IMG/VR virus record: IMGVR_UViG_3300008735_000058
Coordinates: 1 to 32,306 of that record
Source of the DNA: a virus
DNA length: 32,306 bases
Strand: one strand, 5' to 3'
Under the pieces are notes generated by a model. It made no database searches. It was not told the DNA's origin and was given only the letters and a program-made list of their open reading frames with translations. The position numbers and the translations under genes are program-made. Positions 15,105-21,248 of the stretch are shown piece after piece. Within the stretch, counting starts at the first letter, position 1; each line of letters starts with the position of its first letter.

Positions 15105-15363
15105 TAGAGGGTATGAAGCTAAGAAAGTCCCGTTATCTGGTGCTTGTGCGGAATATAAGGGGGATATCGACTGGAAATTTAAGGACCGTGACATTAAGAT
15201 AGAGTGTAAGGCTAGGAAAGACGGTACTGGATTTAAGGTATTAGATAACTGGATGGGAGATAATGATATACTGGTGTTGAAGAAGGATAGAACACCACCG
15301 AATGTATATATGTCTTTAGAAACCTTTTTCGAGATTACTAAATATTGTGATGAATTGCCTTAA
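15040..15363 (+). CDS. Holliday-junction-resolvase-like nuclease (Hjc-type fold)
   Basis: This 107-residue protein starts at ATG 15040. It shows the Hjc/RuvC-like nuclease pattern of the PD-(D/E)XK fold: SKIKGSRVEREIVKLFTDRG with Glu13, then KVPLSGA, KGDIDW with Asp42, and IKIECKARKD with Glu55 and Lys57. This four-residue set is the usual active site of archaeal-type junction resolvases and phage relatives. It probably resolves branched DNA. Two resolvase-like proteins in one genome (see 13613) is mildly unusual. Confidence 0.85.
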   Translation: MASRSKIKGSRVEREIVKLFTDRGYEAKKVPLSGACAEYKGDIDWKFKDRDIKIECKARKDGTGFKVLDNWMGDNDILVLKKDRTPPNVYMSLETFFEITKYCDELP

Positions 15364-15541
15364 CTGTAAATATGCTAGATGGGTTGACCAAGAAGTGGGT
15401 GAGTGTACTTGGGAGCCTATACACCTAGCAAAATACATGCCAAAAGCGGCTAATAACTGCTCAGTGGCCAATGCTATTATTTACAAAGACCCAATCTACA
15501 GGGCAGAGCCTCATTATGAGTGCCCAGCGTTCTTAGCTTAG
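15350..15541 (+). CDS. 63-residue Cys-rich microprotein
   Basis: Starts at ATG 15350, overlapping the resolvase stop by 14 bases; an upstream GTG (15347) is possible. Cys at 3, 6, 19, 37 and 58 (MNCLNCKYARW, ECTW, NNCSVAN, YECPAFL) suggest metal binding. C3/C6/C19 match the 14521 protein. No clear ribosome-binding site is seen, so translation may depend on coupling. Function unknown. Confidence 0.6.
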   Translation: MNCLNCKYARWVDQEVGECTWEPIHLAKYMPKAANNCSVANAIIYKDPIYRAEPHYECPAFLA

Positions 15542-15609
15542 CCCGATCTTAGCTTAGCTACTCCACCCCGAATCGCTCAACCCAAGTCAAAACAATGGGT
15601 CAAAACCAA

Positions 15610-15714
15610 AAAGATGAAGGAAGATATTAAAGTAAAACCTTGCCAAACAGGAAGGAAGAGATATTGAAGTGAAAAGATGAAGGAAGATATTGAAAGATTT
15701 TTTGCCTTGCCAAA
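15610..15714. repeat. Degenerate tandem repeat, about 63-bp period
   Basis: AAAGATGAAGGAAGATATT occurs at 15610-15628 and 15673-15691, and CCTTGCCAAA at 15638-15647 and 15705-15714, so a unit of about 63-67 bases is duplicated with changes. A weaker third block (GGAAGAGATATTGAA, about 15653-15668) lies between. It sits just before the terminator. Confidence 0.7.
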
Positions 15715-15766
15715 TTACGATCCTAAATCCCATTTTTGGGATTTTCGAGAAAACAGAGGAAAAAAT

Positions 15767-15797
15767 TCCCCGGCTCTTTTTGGATGGGAGCCGGGGA
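15767..15797. terminator. Strong bidirectional terminator
   Basis: TCCCCGGCTC (15767-15776) pairs with GAGCCGGGGA (15788-15797), a perfect 10-bp stem with an 11-base loop. On the plus strand it is followed by GATTTTATTATTTG; on the minus strand by AATTTTTTCC. It therefore suits both the rightward genes ending at 15541 and the leftward cassette ending at 15992. Confidence 0.85.
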
Positions 15798-15991
15798 GAT
15801 TTTATTATTTGATTCGGACGAGGAACCCGGCGATCCTGCCGGGAACCCCACCCAAAATGATTAAGATTCTTTAAAGCAAAAAGTTAAAATTGAGCCAGTG
15901 AGGAACCAACCCCAACCCCCGATTTCTGCAAAACATAAAAGCCCTGCAAGAATCAGGAGAAGGATTGAAACCAGATTATGCCATTGACTCA

Positions 15992-16846
15992 TTAATACCC
16001 TTCAAGATTAAAAAGTTTCTGCCTGTCTAGCTCAATCTGCTCCGCTCTGTTTTCTTCCATTTCCTTCTCTTTTGCGTTCCAGTATTTGCACTCATCGGCA
16101 AATATTTCTTCCCTTTTTTTCCAGTAAGCATCATTCCATTGATCATCTCCGTATCTGTGAACTGGTGTATACCCTCTGCCAACGGGTTCCTCCCAAGCAT
16201 CGTAGCCATAATTAATATTCTCATCACCATCGAAAACATAACCAGATTGACTAGTGGTTCCACCTTTCACCATCAATCCCATTTTCCAGAAATTATTGGA
16301 AGAAACGAAACCATCGTGTTTATCCCAATATGCTCCCGTTAAATCAAGTTTTCCAGAGTGATGTAAAATTGCTAGATACTCATCAGAATCTGATAAAGTC
16401 GCACCTTTTGAGAGATACCCTTCCCAAGCCAGTAAACGGGAGTCAGACCAAGCACCTTTCGGAGGCCTGTTAGTTTCGCAAATGTCTATAAAATCTTTTT
16501 CCCATTGTGAGACATGCCCATTATGAAATAAAACTGAACCCTTCAAACTTCCCGCTAATCTTAAATCAGCGGTTTTATTAATAGGAAAAGGATGAGTCAA
16601 TTTATCACTTATACCACCGCAAGATGAAATCCTGAAATGGAAAACCACTGGGGTTTTAGACGCATCAATATCATACTTCTTGATTAATTCAAGCATTTTA
16701 TCGGCATCAATCCCCTTCCGAAAAAATAGCCTATTATTCCAGACCCAAGCCATTCCGCCTCCGTCTGGATTTGTCTCTTCCCCTTTTTTCAAATCTTTAT
16801 ATGATGGGAGTTTTCCGCCCTTATCCGTTGCAAAAATTACGCACAT
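15992..16846 (-). CDS. Class II glutamine amidotransferase-like Ntn hydrolase
   Basis: This 284-residue leftward protein starts MCVIFATDKGG, placing Cys2 to become the N-terminal nucleophile after Met removal, the hallmark of class II glutamine amidotransferases. Further family features: NPDGGGMAWV (residues 26-35), VFHFRISSCGG (the Arg site), a later HNGHVSQWE (the NG site) and WSDSRLLAW. It has about 190 residues of domain, then an Asn/Asp/Glu-rich tail. No synthetase domain is fused, so it presumably works with the adjacent amidoligase, supplying ammonia from glutamine or trimming amides. It overlaps the amidoligase gene by 26 bases. Its start follows A7-GG-A7-C, the same leader as the cassette's first gene. 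Confidence 0.88.
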   Translation of the reverse strand: MCVIFATDKGGKLPSYKDLKKGEETNPDGGGMAWVWNNRLFFRKGIDADKMLELIKKYDIDASKTPVVFHFRISSCGGISDKLTHPFPINKTADLRLAGSLKGSVLFHNGHVSQWEKDFIDICETNRPPKGAWSDSRLLAWEGYLSKGATLSDSDEYLAILHHSGKLDLTGAYWDKHDGFVSSNNFWKMGLMVKGGTTSQSGYVFDGDENINYGYDAWEEPVGRGYTPVHRYGDDQWNDAYWKKREEIFADECKYWNAKEKEMEENRAEQIELDRQKLFNLEGY

Positions 16847-17597
16847 GTTTTTTTCCTTTTTTTGATGTTATAGAATATTCCTCAATCAAATGATTGTTGA
16901 ATTTTTTCGGTAACGCAAAATATATTGGGTTCCCTTCTGAAGACCAATTGTTTTTCTTATCTGATAAATAATTTTCATAAATTTGTAAAATTGCTATGAC
17001 AGCTTTTAAAGCTATTTTTTTATCCCCAAACATCGGAAGGACTCTGCATTCAATAGTCTCGTGGTCTATCCAACAATAATTTAAAATTGAATATCTCGAC
17101 TGACCTTGATTGTCACCTAGTTGTCTGCCCGGAGCGTGAACATCTAAACAATAATCATTATGACCTGCAAGCCTGTCAAAGAAAGACCGCTTGTTGGGAC
17201 AATGAACTAAACCCCATTCAATCAATTCTTTTTTAAAATGTTTATAAAACGATTTTTCACATAAACGGGAATAATCGTCAACTCCATTTAGACTGATATG
17301 AACGTGAAGCCCACAGGTTAAATTTACCTCGTCTGGGTGGTAATCGTCAAAAAAATGTTTCATCTCCTCAGATGAGTACAAAATATCACTTGCGACCTCG
17401 CCAACATATCCGCTGTGGTAAGACTCGCTTTGATCACAGTCGCAATATTCGTAATCATCACAGTCTGGATGATGCTCATGGTCTTGATAGAACTCAACAG
17501 ATCCATCCTCTTTAAAAAGGTCATTGTGTCGATACCATAGCCCCTCAAATTCTAAACCAACTGCTTTAACATTGGTGAAAATTTCTGTTTTATTCAT
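16821..17597 (-). CDS. Amidoligase of the glutamine-synthetase-like COOH-NH2 ligase family
   Basis: This 258-residue leftward protein carries the GS-fold amidoligase signature: GLEFEG (residues 14-19; metal-binding acids E16 and E18), EDGSVEF (30-36), GEVASDIL (66-73), CGLHVHISL (95-103), RYSILN (168-173) and TIECRVLPMF (181-190). The family (PF12224 type) couples ATP to amide-bond formation between a carboxylate and an amine. Family precedent in phages and bacteria includes neighbouring class II amidotransferases and peptide or cell-wall substrates, but the substrate here is unknown. An Asp/His/Cys-rich loop (about 39-62) is unusual. It overlaps the upstream gene by 4 bases and the amidotransferase gene by 26, so the three are one operon. 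Confidence 0.88.
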   Translation of the reverse strand: MNKTEIFTNVKAVGLEFEGLWYRHNDLFKEDGSVEFYQDHEHHPDCDDYEYCDCDQSESYHSGYVGEVASDILYSSEEMKHFFDDYHPDEVNLTCGLHVHISLNGVDDYSRLCEKSFYKHFKKELIEWGLVHCPNKRSFFDRLAGHNDYCLDVHAPGRQLGDNQGQSRYSILNYCWIDHETIECRVLPMFGDKKIALKAVIAILQIYENYLSDKKNNWSSEGNPIYFALPKKFNNHLIEEYSITSKKGKKHVRNFCNG

Positions 17598-18106
17598 TTG
17601 CCAATTTCCTTATTTTGTTGAAATTTTAAAGTAAAATTATAGGTCGTTTCAATAATATGATTAATGTAAACGTGCCGCAAAAAATTGTTCAACTGCTCTT
17701 TAAATTTTCTCAAGACCGATTTGCAAATAGGAACCTCCAAAATAAATTTATTCCCCTTTTCTGCGAACATGAAAGAGAATACAGCTAAATTATCAAGTAG
17801 TAATGTGCCTCCACCGTATCCAAAATAACCCAGCGGGTAAAAATCTTCCGGGACTACTTTCTCTGTCAAGTTGACCTTATCGCCAGAGTCCGCATGAAAC
17901 AAATTAGGGAGAGCATAAGAGCTTCCATCAACTGGGTCGAGGCTACGCATAAAATCCCAAAACTCAGGAGCTTCAATTGTAACTAAAACACCTTCCATTT
18001 TTTTCGATTTATATTTAATTGCATTTGCCCTGACTTGATATGAATCAGCATGAGGGCTTTTCCTTTTACCACCTTTGCCAGACCGTTTCATTCGATTTCT
18101 AGCCAT
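17594..18106 (-). CDS. Basic unknown protein opening the amidoligase operon
   Basis: This 170-residue leftward protein is first in the cassette. Residues 1-38 are very basic (RNRMKRSGKGGKRKSPHADS), the rest a mixed alpha/beta domain with repeated Phe and Tyr (FWDFMRSLDPVDG, then FYPLGYFGYGGGTLLL, then a helix FKEQLNNFLRHVYINHII). No family is recognised. Because it overlaps the amidoligase gene (ATGA), it may be the substrate, a carrier or a partner of that enzyme; this is a guess from linkage. The promoter is at 18186-18157. Confidence 0.75.
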   Translation of the reverse strand: MARNRMKRSGKGGKRKSPHADSYQVRANAIKYKSKKMEGVLVTIEAPEFWDFMRSLDPVDGSSYALPNLFHADSGDKVNLTEKVVPEDFYPLGYFGYGGGTLLLDNLAVFSFMFAEKGNKFILEVPICKSVLRKFKEQLNNFLRHVYINHIIETTYNFTLKFQQNKEIGK

Positions 18107-18156
18107 TTGTTTTTTTCCTTTTTTTAGTTAAGAAAATAAGTTTATAAACAGATGCA

Positions 18157-18186
18157 ATTATCTCATACAAAGTATATACATGTCAA
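18157..18186 (-). promoter_or_regulatory. Leftward promoter of the amidoligase cassette
   Basis: On the minus strand TTGACA (18186-18181) is followed, after 18 bases, by GATAAT (18162-18157) with TGA just before it, an extended -10. Initiation is expected near 18150, where a 10-bp palindrome GTTTATAAAC (18140-18149) could serve as an operator. The unknown protein, amidoligase and amidotransferase follow without another obvious promoter. Confidence 0.8.
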
Positions 18187-18477
18187 TAATCTTTATTGCC
18201 TTTGATGGAAAAAATATCTCTTCTATATATAAGCATTTTTGCGGTAATTGAAAGAGGGGAAGAATGCTGGGAAATACTGATATACAGTGATTCGCTAATC
18301 TTTCCCAGAATCGCCCCGAATCGCCTTCCCCCTGTCAATGTTTCATTGTGGAACCTTGCTGAATCGCACGCGATATGCCAAAAATAAATTCGGACAGTTT
18401 ATGAGTAAATATATTTACTGGAGCGTCCCAATAATGGGATTTTTGCTTAAAAATTTTTAACCCCCTAAAGGTAGAGA

Positions 18478-18570
18478 TTAAGGCATTATATTAAGTCAAA
18501 GGATAGAAGGTGTCACTATGTGACATATTTATAACTGCATATTAAATTAAGGCATATTAAGTTAAGGCAC
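18478..18570. repeat. TTAAGGCA short repeats
   Basis: TTAAGGCAT at 18478-18486 and 18547-18555, TTAAGGCAC at 18562-18570, and a related AGTAAGG at about 18576. The sites bracket the dyad TGTCAC-TAT-GTGACA. They may be iterons or operators, or chance in AT-rich DNA. Confidence 0.45.
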
Positions 18571-18593
18571 ATTGGAGTAAGGTCTATGATAGA

Positions 18594-18635
18594 GGCGACA
18601 AGATCACTGTTCACCAATATGGTGATCTTGACGCC
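18594..18635. repeat. Extended inverted repeat
   Basis: GGCG-A-CAAGATCAC (18594-18607) pairs with GTGATCTTG-A-CGCC (18622-18635): 9 bp plus 4 bp separated by an A/A mismatch, around a 14-base loop. No T-run follows, so it is not a simple terminator. An alternative inner helix is CACCA (18612-18616) with TGGTG (18620-18624). Confidence 0.75.
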
Positions 18636-18929
18636 GACTCAGGATAGAAACACATGGAAAGTTATTGTAATGTTGGAGCAACCAGATGATTGACAACAAG
18701 GGCAAGGGGCGTTGTCAACACTGGTCGCAAACATCATAAAGGTACTTATATTAGGACAAGTCAAAGGATGTGGAAAGTGCAAGCACTCCGGCTGACGCCT
18801 CCGGCAAAGAACCGGTGGAATATTATTATAGGCTATCAGTTGTTGCCAACGCAACGGCCTTGCCCGCAATTGTACTGCAAGGAAGATATTAGATACAGTT
18901 GCTGTAGCTAACGCCTTGCCTTGCCTGTA

Positions 18930-18961
18930 CCGGGGGGTATACCCCCGGATTTTTAGGGGGT
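18930..18961. terminator. GC-rich palindrome followed by T-run
   Basis: GGGGGTATACCCCC (18933-18946) is a perfect palindrome flanked by CC and GG, then GGATTTTTA and GGGGGT, so ACCCCC (18941-18946) could instead pair with GGGGGT (18956-18961). The first hairpin plus ATTTTT fits a rightward terminator; the alternative makes a possible switch. It lies just before the promoter at 19026. Confidence 0.5.
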
Positions 18962-19025
18962 ACCCTCAATACATACAGTCTCTTCCACACCCAGCCTCTC
19001 CCAAAAAAAAATTTCAAAATTTTTC

Positions 19026-19054
19026 TTGACTTCTCACTTTCTCTCTGCTATACC
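19026..19054 (+). promoter_or_regulatory. Promoter for the 19065 gene cluster
   Basis: TTGACT (19026-19031), a 17-base C/T-rich spacer and TATACC (19049-19054) with TGC before it (extended -10). Initiation near 19061 would leave almost no leader before ATG 19065. Confidence 0.7.
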
Positions 19055-19064
19055 ATGGGATGAA

Positions 19065-19268
19065 ATGAAACTTAAAGTGGTACGAAAAAAAAAATCCAAA
19101 AATTCTGAATGGGTATCTGCGGATAAATTAATTGGTGGATCGGATATCCCGTCTAATTGGGGGATTATTGAGGAGGGTATGTGTTTTCAGGTTAGGGTAA
19201 GGGGCGGTGAGCTTTTTGGTTCCTTTGAGCCTGCGAATATATATAGTAATCATTATAAGGTTAAGTGA
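19065..19268 (+). CDS. Small basic hypothetical protein, near-leaderless
   Basis: Read from ATG 19065, 67 residues; an upstream TTG in the same frame at 19026 is the -35 box, so it is not used. No ribosome-binding site precedes it, and the start of transcription predicted from the promoter is only a few bases away. The protein is basic (MKLKVVRKKKSKNSEWV) with a mixed beta-like remainder. Function unknown. Confidence 0.6.
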   Translation: MKLKVVRKKKSKNSEWVSADKLIGGSDIPSNWGIIEEGMCFQVRVRGGELFGSFEPANIYSNHYKVK

Positions 19269-19534
19269 TGCTTGAGCAAGACTCCCACATGTGCGACTAC
19301 AGGGATTGTGGTAAACTGATTATATTTGATAGTATGGTACAGGGGGTTGACTACGATTTGATGGTGTATAAGGGCAGGCCTAGGAGGGACGGGGAGGAAG
19401 AGCGTACGTCCCCTGCGTTTGGGGACTTGGTGTTTATTTTATGCAGGGACCACTTTTATGTTGCCCAAGCGGAGATGATAGCCAACCAAGGCGTTGACGA
19501 TGAGGGATTAAGGGAGGTATTCGGGATATGGTAA
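19268..19534 (+). CDS. Small Cys-containing hypothetical protein
   Basis: Starts at ATG 19268, sharing one base with the previous stop (TGATG); a GTG at 19265 is also possible. It has 88 residues with CDYRDCGKLI (C9, C14) and later LCRDHFYVAQ, so a CxxxxC...CxxH zinc site is possible. RBS AAGG is weak. It overlaps the next gene by 7 bases. Function unknown. Confidence 0.6.
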   Translation: MLEQDSHMCDYRDCGKLIIFDSMVQGVDYDLMVYKGRPRRDGEEERTSPAFGDLVFILCRDHFYVAQAEMIANQGVDDEGLREVFGIW

Positions 19535-19743
19535 CTATATTGAGTATTATTGGTATGGTAGGAGCTTTATTCTTGTTTATCAAGTATTTGACAGGCTTTG
19601 GTGTTAAATCCGAAAGGTTGAAGAATTTAGAGGAAGCTCATGGTCACGCTATTAAGGAGGCCAATTTAAGGGCTGAAATAAGGAAGAAATATGTGGAGAA
19701 AATCAATAGCATTGTACCTGACGATCCTAACCTTTTTGGCTAG
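19528..19743 (+). CDS. Membrane-anchored small protein (i-spanin candidate)
   Basis: This 71-residue protein starts at ATG 19528. Residues 3-23 are one membrane segment (TILSIIGMVGALFLFIKYL), followed by a charged helical stretch (RLKNLEEAHGHAIKEANLRA), the layout of an inner-membrane spanin (Rz), though Rz is usually about twice as long. The next gene starts inside it in the +1 frame and encodes a lipoprotein, as in Rz/Rz1 pairs. No sequence homology is claimed. Confidence 0.5.
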   Translation: MVTILSIIGMVGALFLFIKYLTGFGVKSERLKNLEEAHGHAIKEANLRAEIRKKYVEKINSIVPDDPNLFG

Positions 19744-19936
19744 TGGTTGTTTCTCTTGGTACCAACGCAGTAATTTAGACTTGCCTTTGTACCCGAAAGA
19801 ACCTATAATGGAACTTAAGCGTGAATCGGAGATTAAGTGGTCTATGAGCCATGATGATAAGGTGGAGCTACAGAAATGGATTCTTGGCGTCCAACGCTTT
19901 AGGGATGAGTGCTACGTTGTTGGGGGAGGACCATGA
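19691..19936 (+). CDS. Putative lipoprotein (o-spanin candidate)
   Basis: This 81-residue protein starts at ATG 19691, 53 bases inside the previous gene in the +1 frame. Residues 1-20 form a short basic start, a hydrophobic core and LASGC (lipobox-like, Cys20), then SWYQRSN. That is the layout of an outer-membrane spanin Rz1, but it lacks the usual proline richness. It overlaps the next gene's start by 4 bases. Together with the 19528 gene it is the best lysis-pair candidate in the window. Confidence 0.5.
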   Translation: MWRKSIALYLTILTFLASGCFSWYQRSNLDLPLYPKEPIMELKRESEIKWSMSHDDKVELQKWILGVQRFRDECYVVGGGP

Positions 19937-20394
19937 AATATTGGTTAGTAATGTTTGTTTGGGTGCTTAGTGGCAGTGTTTATGCAGGTGAGCATTGGAA
20001 GGAGCCTGACCATTATAAGGAGGTGGATGTTTCCAAACGGTTTCAAACGGAGAGGGATTTTCATGCCCATGTGTACGCATGGCAACCTAACATGGTGCCC
20101 CATTCTGTAGTGGCTTATATGGATTATGACTTAAACACCGCTGTTGATGAGGCGTTAGTTTTTCCTTATTACTCAATGAACAGGATACGAAGCTGTAATC
20201 CAGAGCATCGGGTTAAGGCCAAGGAGGATCATTTGGTGTTTAGTATTTGCGATTCGTTAAACAACTTTGAATCTATTCATCAGCCTTATGATTACATAAC
20301 AACTACCAAGGGATGGGTTTGCCATACATGTATTTATGAGAAGATTTATGGTAAGATGAGTGTGTTCCCTGTAGCCCAAGTTAATGCCAATTAA
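19933..20394 (+). CDS. Secreted hypothetical protein
   Basis: Read from ATG 19933, because GGGGAGGACC precedes it; an earlier ATG at 19909 lacks one. The 153-residue protein has a signal peptide (YWLVMFVWVLSGSVYA, likely cleaved before GEHW), so it is probably exported to the periplasm or beyond. Cys pairs include CHTC near residue 130. Nothing else is recognised. It overlaps the metalloprotease gene by 11 bases. Confidence 0.65.
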   Translation: MKYWLVMFVWVLSGSVYAGEHWKEPDHYKEVDVSKRFQTERDFHAHVYAWQPNMVPHSVVAYMDYDLNTAVDEALVFPYYSMNRIRSCNPEHRVKAKEDHLVFSICDSLNNFESIHQPYDYITTTKGWVCHTCIYEKIYGKMSVFPVAQVNAN

Positions 20395-20833
20395 AAATCC
20401 AAATCTAAGGGAGTTGTTGAAGAAGTGGCAATTACGCCTCGGCTTACAGAACTGGCACATTAAGGTTCGATATGCCAAACCTGTAGATATGGAAGGGTGT
20501 CAGGGTTTAAACGACTATGACCAGACTTATCTTACTTCTAGTATTAAAATTCTTAAACCAGAGTATTACAGTGACAAGGACTTTCCACAAGATATTGAGG
20601 CTACCCTCATACACGAATTGCTTCATCTTCACTTCGCTTTCCTTCGTAAAAGCTCGGATAACGCAGGGGATGCAGAAGAACAAGCAATAGAATTACTAAC
20701 CAGAGCGGTGCTATATGACAGAAAAAAAACTACCACAGCAGTGGGAGAAGGGCCAAAGCGGAAACCCAAGGGGGCGTCCAAAGGGAGCAAGGTCGAAAAT
20801 ATCGGAGGCAACTCTACAGGACCTTCTGGTTGA
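20384..20833 (+). CDS. SprT-like zinc metalloprotease
   Basis: This 149-residue protein has the zincin motif HELLHLHF (about residues 71-78) and a downstream EEQAIELL that could supply the third ligand, plus an early IKVRYAKP strand. This fits small SprT-like proteins found in phages. Its substrate is unknown. The last 119 bases lie inside the next gene in another frame, yielding a Lys/Gly/Ser-rich tail after about residue 112. Confidence 0.75.
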   Translation: MPIKNPNLRELLKKWQLRLGLQNWHIKVRYAKPVDMEGCQGLNDYDQTYLTSSIKILKPEYYSDKDFPQDIEATLIHELLHLHFAFLRKSSDNAGDAEEQAIELLTRAVLYDRKKTTTAVGEGPKRKPKGASKGSKVENIGGNSTGPSG

Positions 20834-21248
20834 TTGGGAGGCTCATGGATCAGAGGCTATATCTGCGTTTAGAGACAAGGACCCCGGCGGGTATGTGAGG
20901 ACGGTAGTTTCATTATTGCCTAAGAATGTTGAGCTTAAAAGTGAGCTTAACGTTAATTTTATTGACGCTTTAAAGGAAATAGAGGATGCCAGCAGAAAGC
21001 TCTTGGAAGCAGAAGTTATTGACGTGGAGATCGGACCCTCACTTATTCGTAAAGGAGGTGTTCAAGGCGAAAGCGGAACCGTGGCAGAAGGAGATGATGG
21101 AGAATGTCCAGAAGAGCGACAGGATAGCGGTACGGTCGGGACACGGAGTGGGGAAGACGACAGTACTCTCATGGATCATCCTGCATTGGCTCTTGACACG
21201 GTATCCAGCGAAGGTGGCTTGCACGGCTCCGACAGCACACCAGCTTGA
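20715..21248 (+). CDS. Small terminase-like protein (DUF5681 N-terminus)
   Basis: The N-terminus has KGQSGNPRGRPKGARSK (about residues 12-28), the signature of DUF5681-type proteins often encoded directly before large terminase, followed by helical repeats (LLVDWEAHGSEAISAF, then DPGGYVRTVVSLLPKN). It probably recognises phage DNA for packaging. The family part ends around residue 95. The remaining 80 or so residues are out-of-frame sequence from the large terminase gene, a 263-base overlap. The ribosome-binding site is weak. Confidence 0.7.
   Translation: MTEKKLPQQWEKGQSGNPRGRPKGARSKISEATLQDLLVDWEAHGSEAISAFRDKDPGGYVRTVVSLLPKNVELKSELNVNFIDALKEIEDASRKLLEAEVIDVEIGPSLIRKGGVQGESGTVAEGDDGECPEERQDSGTVGTRSGEDDSTLMDHPALALDTVSSEGGLHGSDSTPA

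Larger units (their letters stand above)
15542..15991. other. Intergenic region between convergent operons
   Basis: About 450 bases with no convincing gene. It holds two copies of TCTTAGCTTAGC (15531-15542, 15547-15558), repeated AAAGATGAAGGAAGATATT segments (15610-15628 and 15673-15691), and the shared terminator at 15767-15797. A 65-codon ORF (15677-15874) crosses the terminator and is not believed. The stretch from 15875 to 15991 shows nothing beyond the end of the leftward cassette. Confidence 0.6.
18187..19025. other. Dyad-rich intergenic region, candidate origin or control DNA
   Basis: About 840 bases without a convincing gene (ORFs 18196-18387 and 18690-18911 start with TTG or no ribosome-binding site). 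Visible structures: CTGGGAAA / TTTCCCAG at 18267-18274 and 18301-18308; dyad TGTCAC-TAT-GTGACA 18511-18525; TTAAGGCA at 18478, 18547 and 18562; an extended hairpin 18594-18635; TTGACAAC / GTTGTCAA 18690-18697 and 18711-18718; GC-rich palindrome 18930-18948. A possible plus promoter is GTGACA (18520-18525), 17 bases, TAAATT (18543-18548). The repeat and dyad density is compatible with an origin of replication or regulator-binding region. Confidence 0.6.

Noticed and set aside
15677-15874. 65-residue plus-strand ORF
   Set aside because: It crosses a strong bidirectional terminator hairpin and starts in a repeat; ribosome-binding site is poor.
16187-16196. TCCTCCCAAG matching part of the exonuclease leader
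   Set aside because: It lies within the amidotransferase coding region and carries no matching partner, so coincidence is likely.
18196-18387. 63-residue ORF in the intergenic region
   Set aside because: TTG start, no ribosome-binding site, crosses an inverted repeat.
18690-18911. 73-residue ORF
   Set aside because: Its start codon is part of the TTGACAAC dyad arm, no ribosome-binding site, unlikely composition.
18400-19000. tRNA or CRISPR-like structures
   Set aside because: No cloverleaf, no T-loop GTTCRA box and no regularly spaced repeats with unique spacers.
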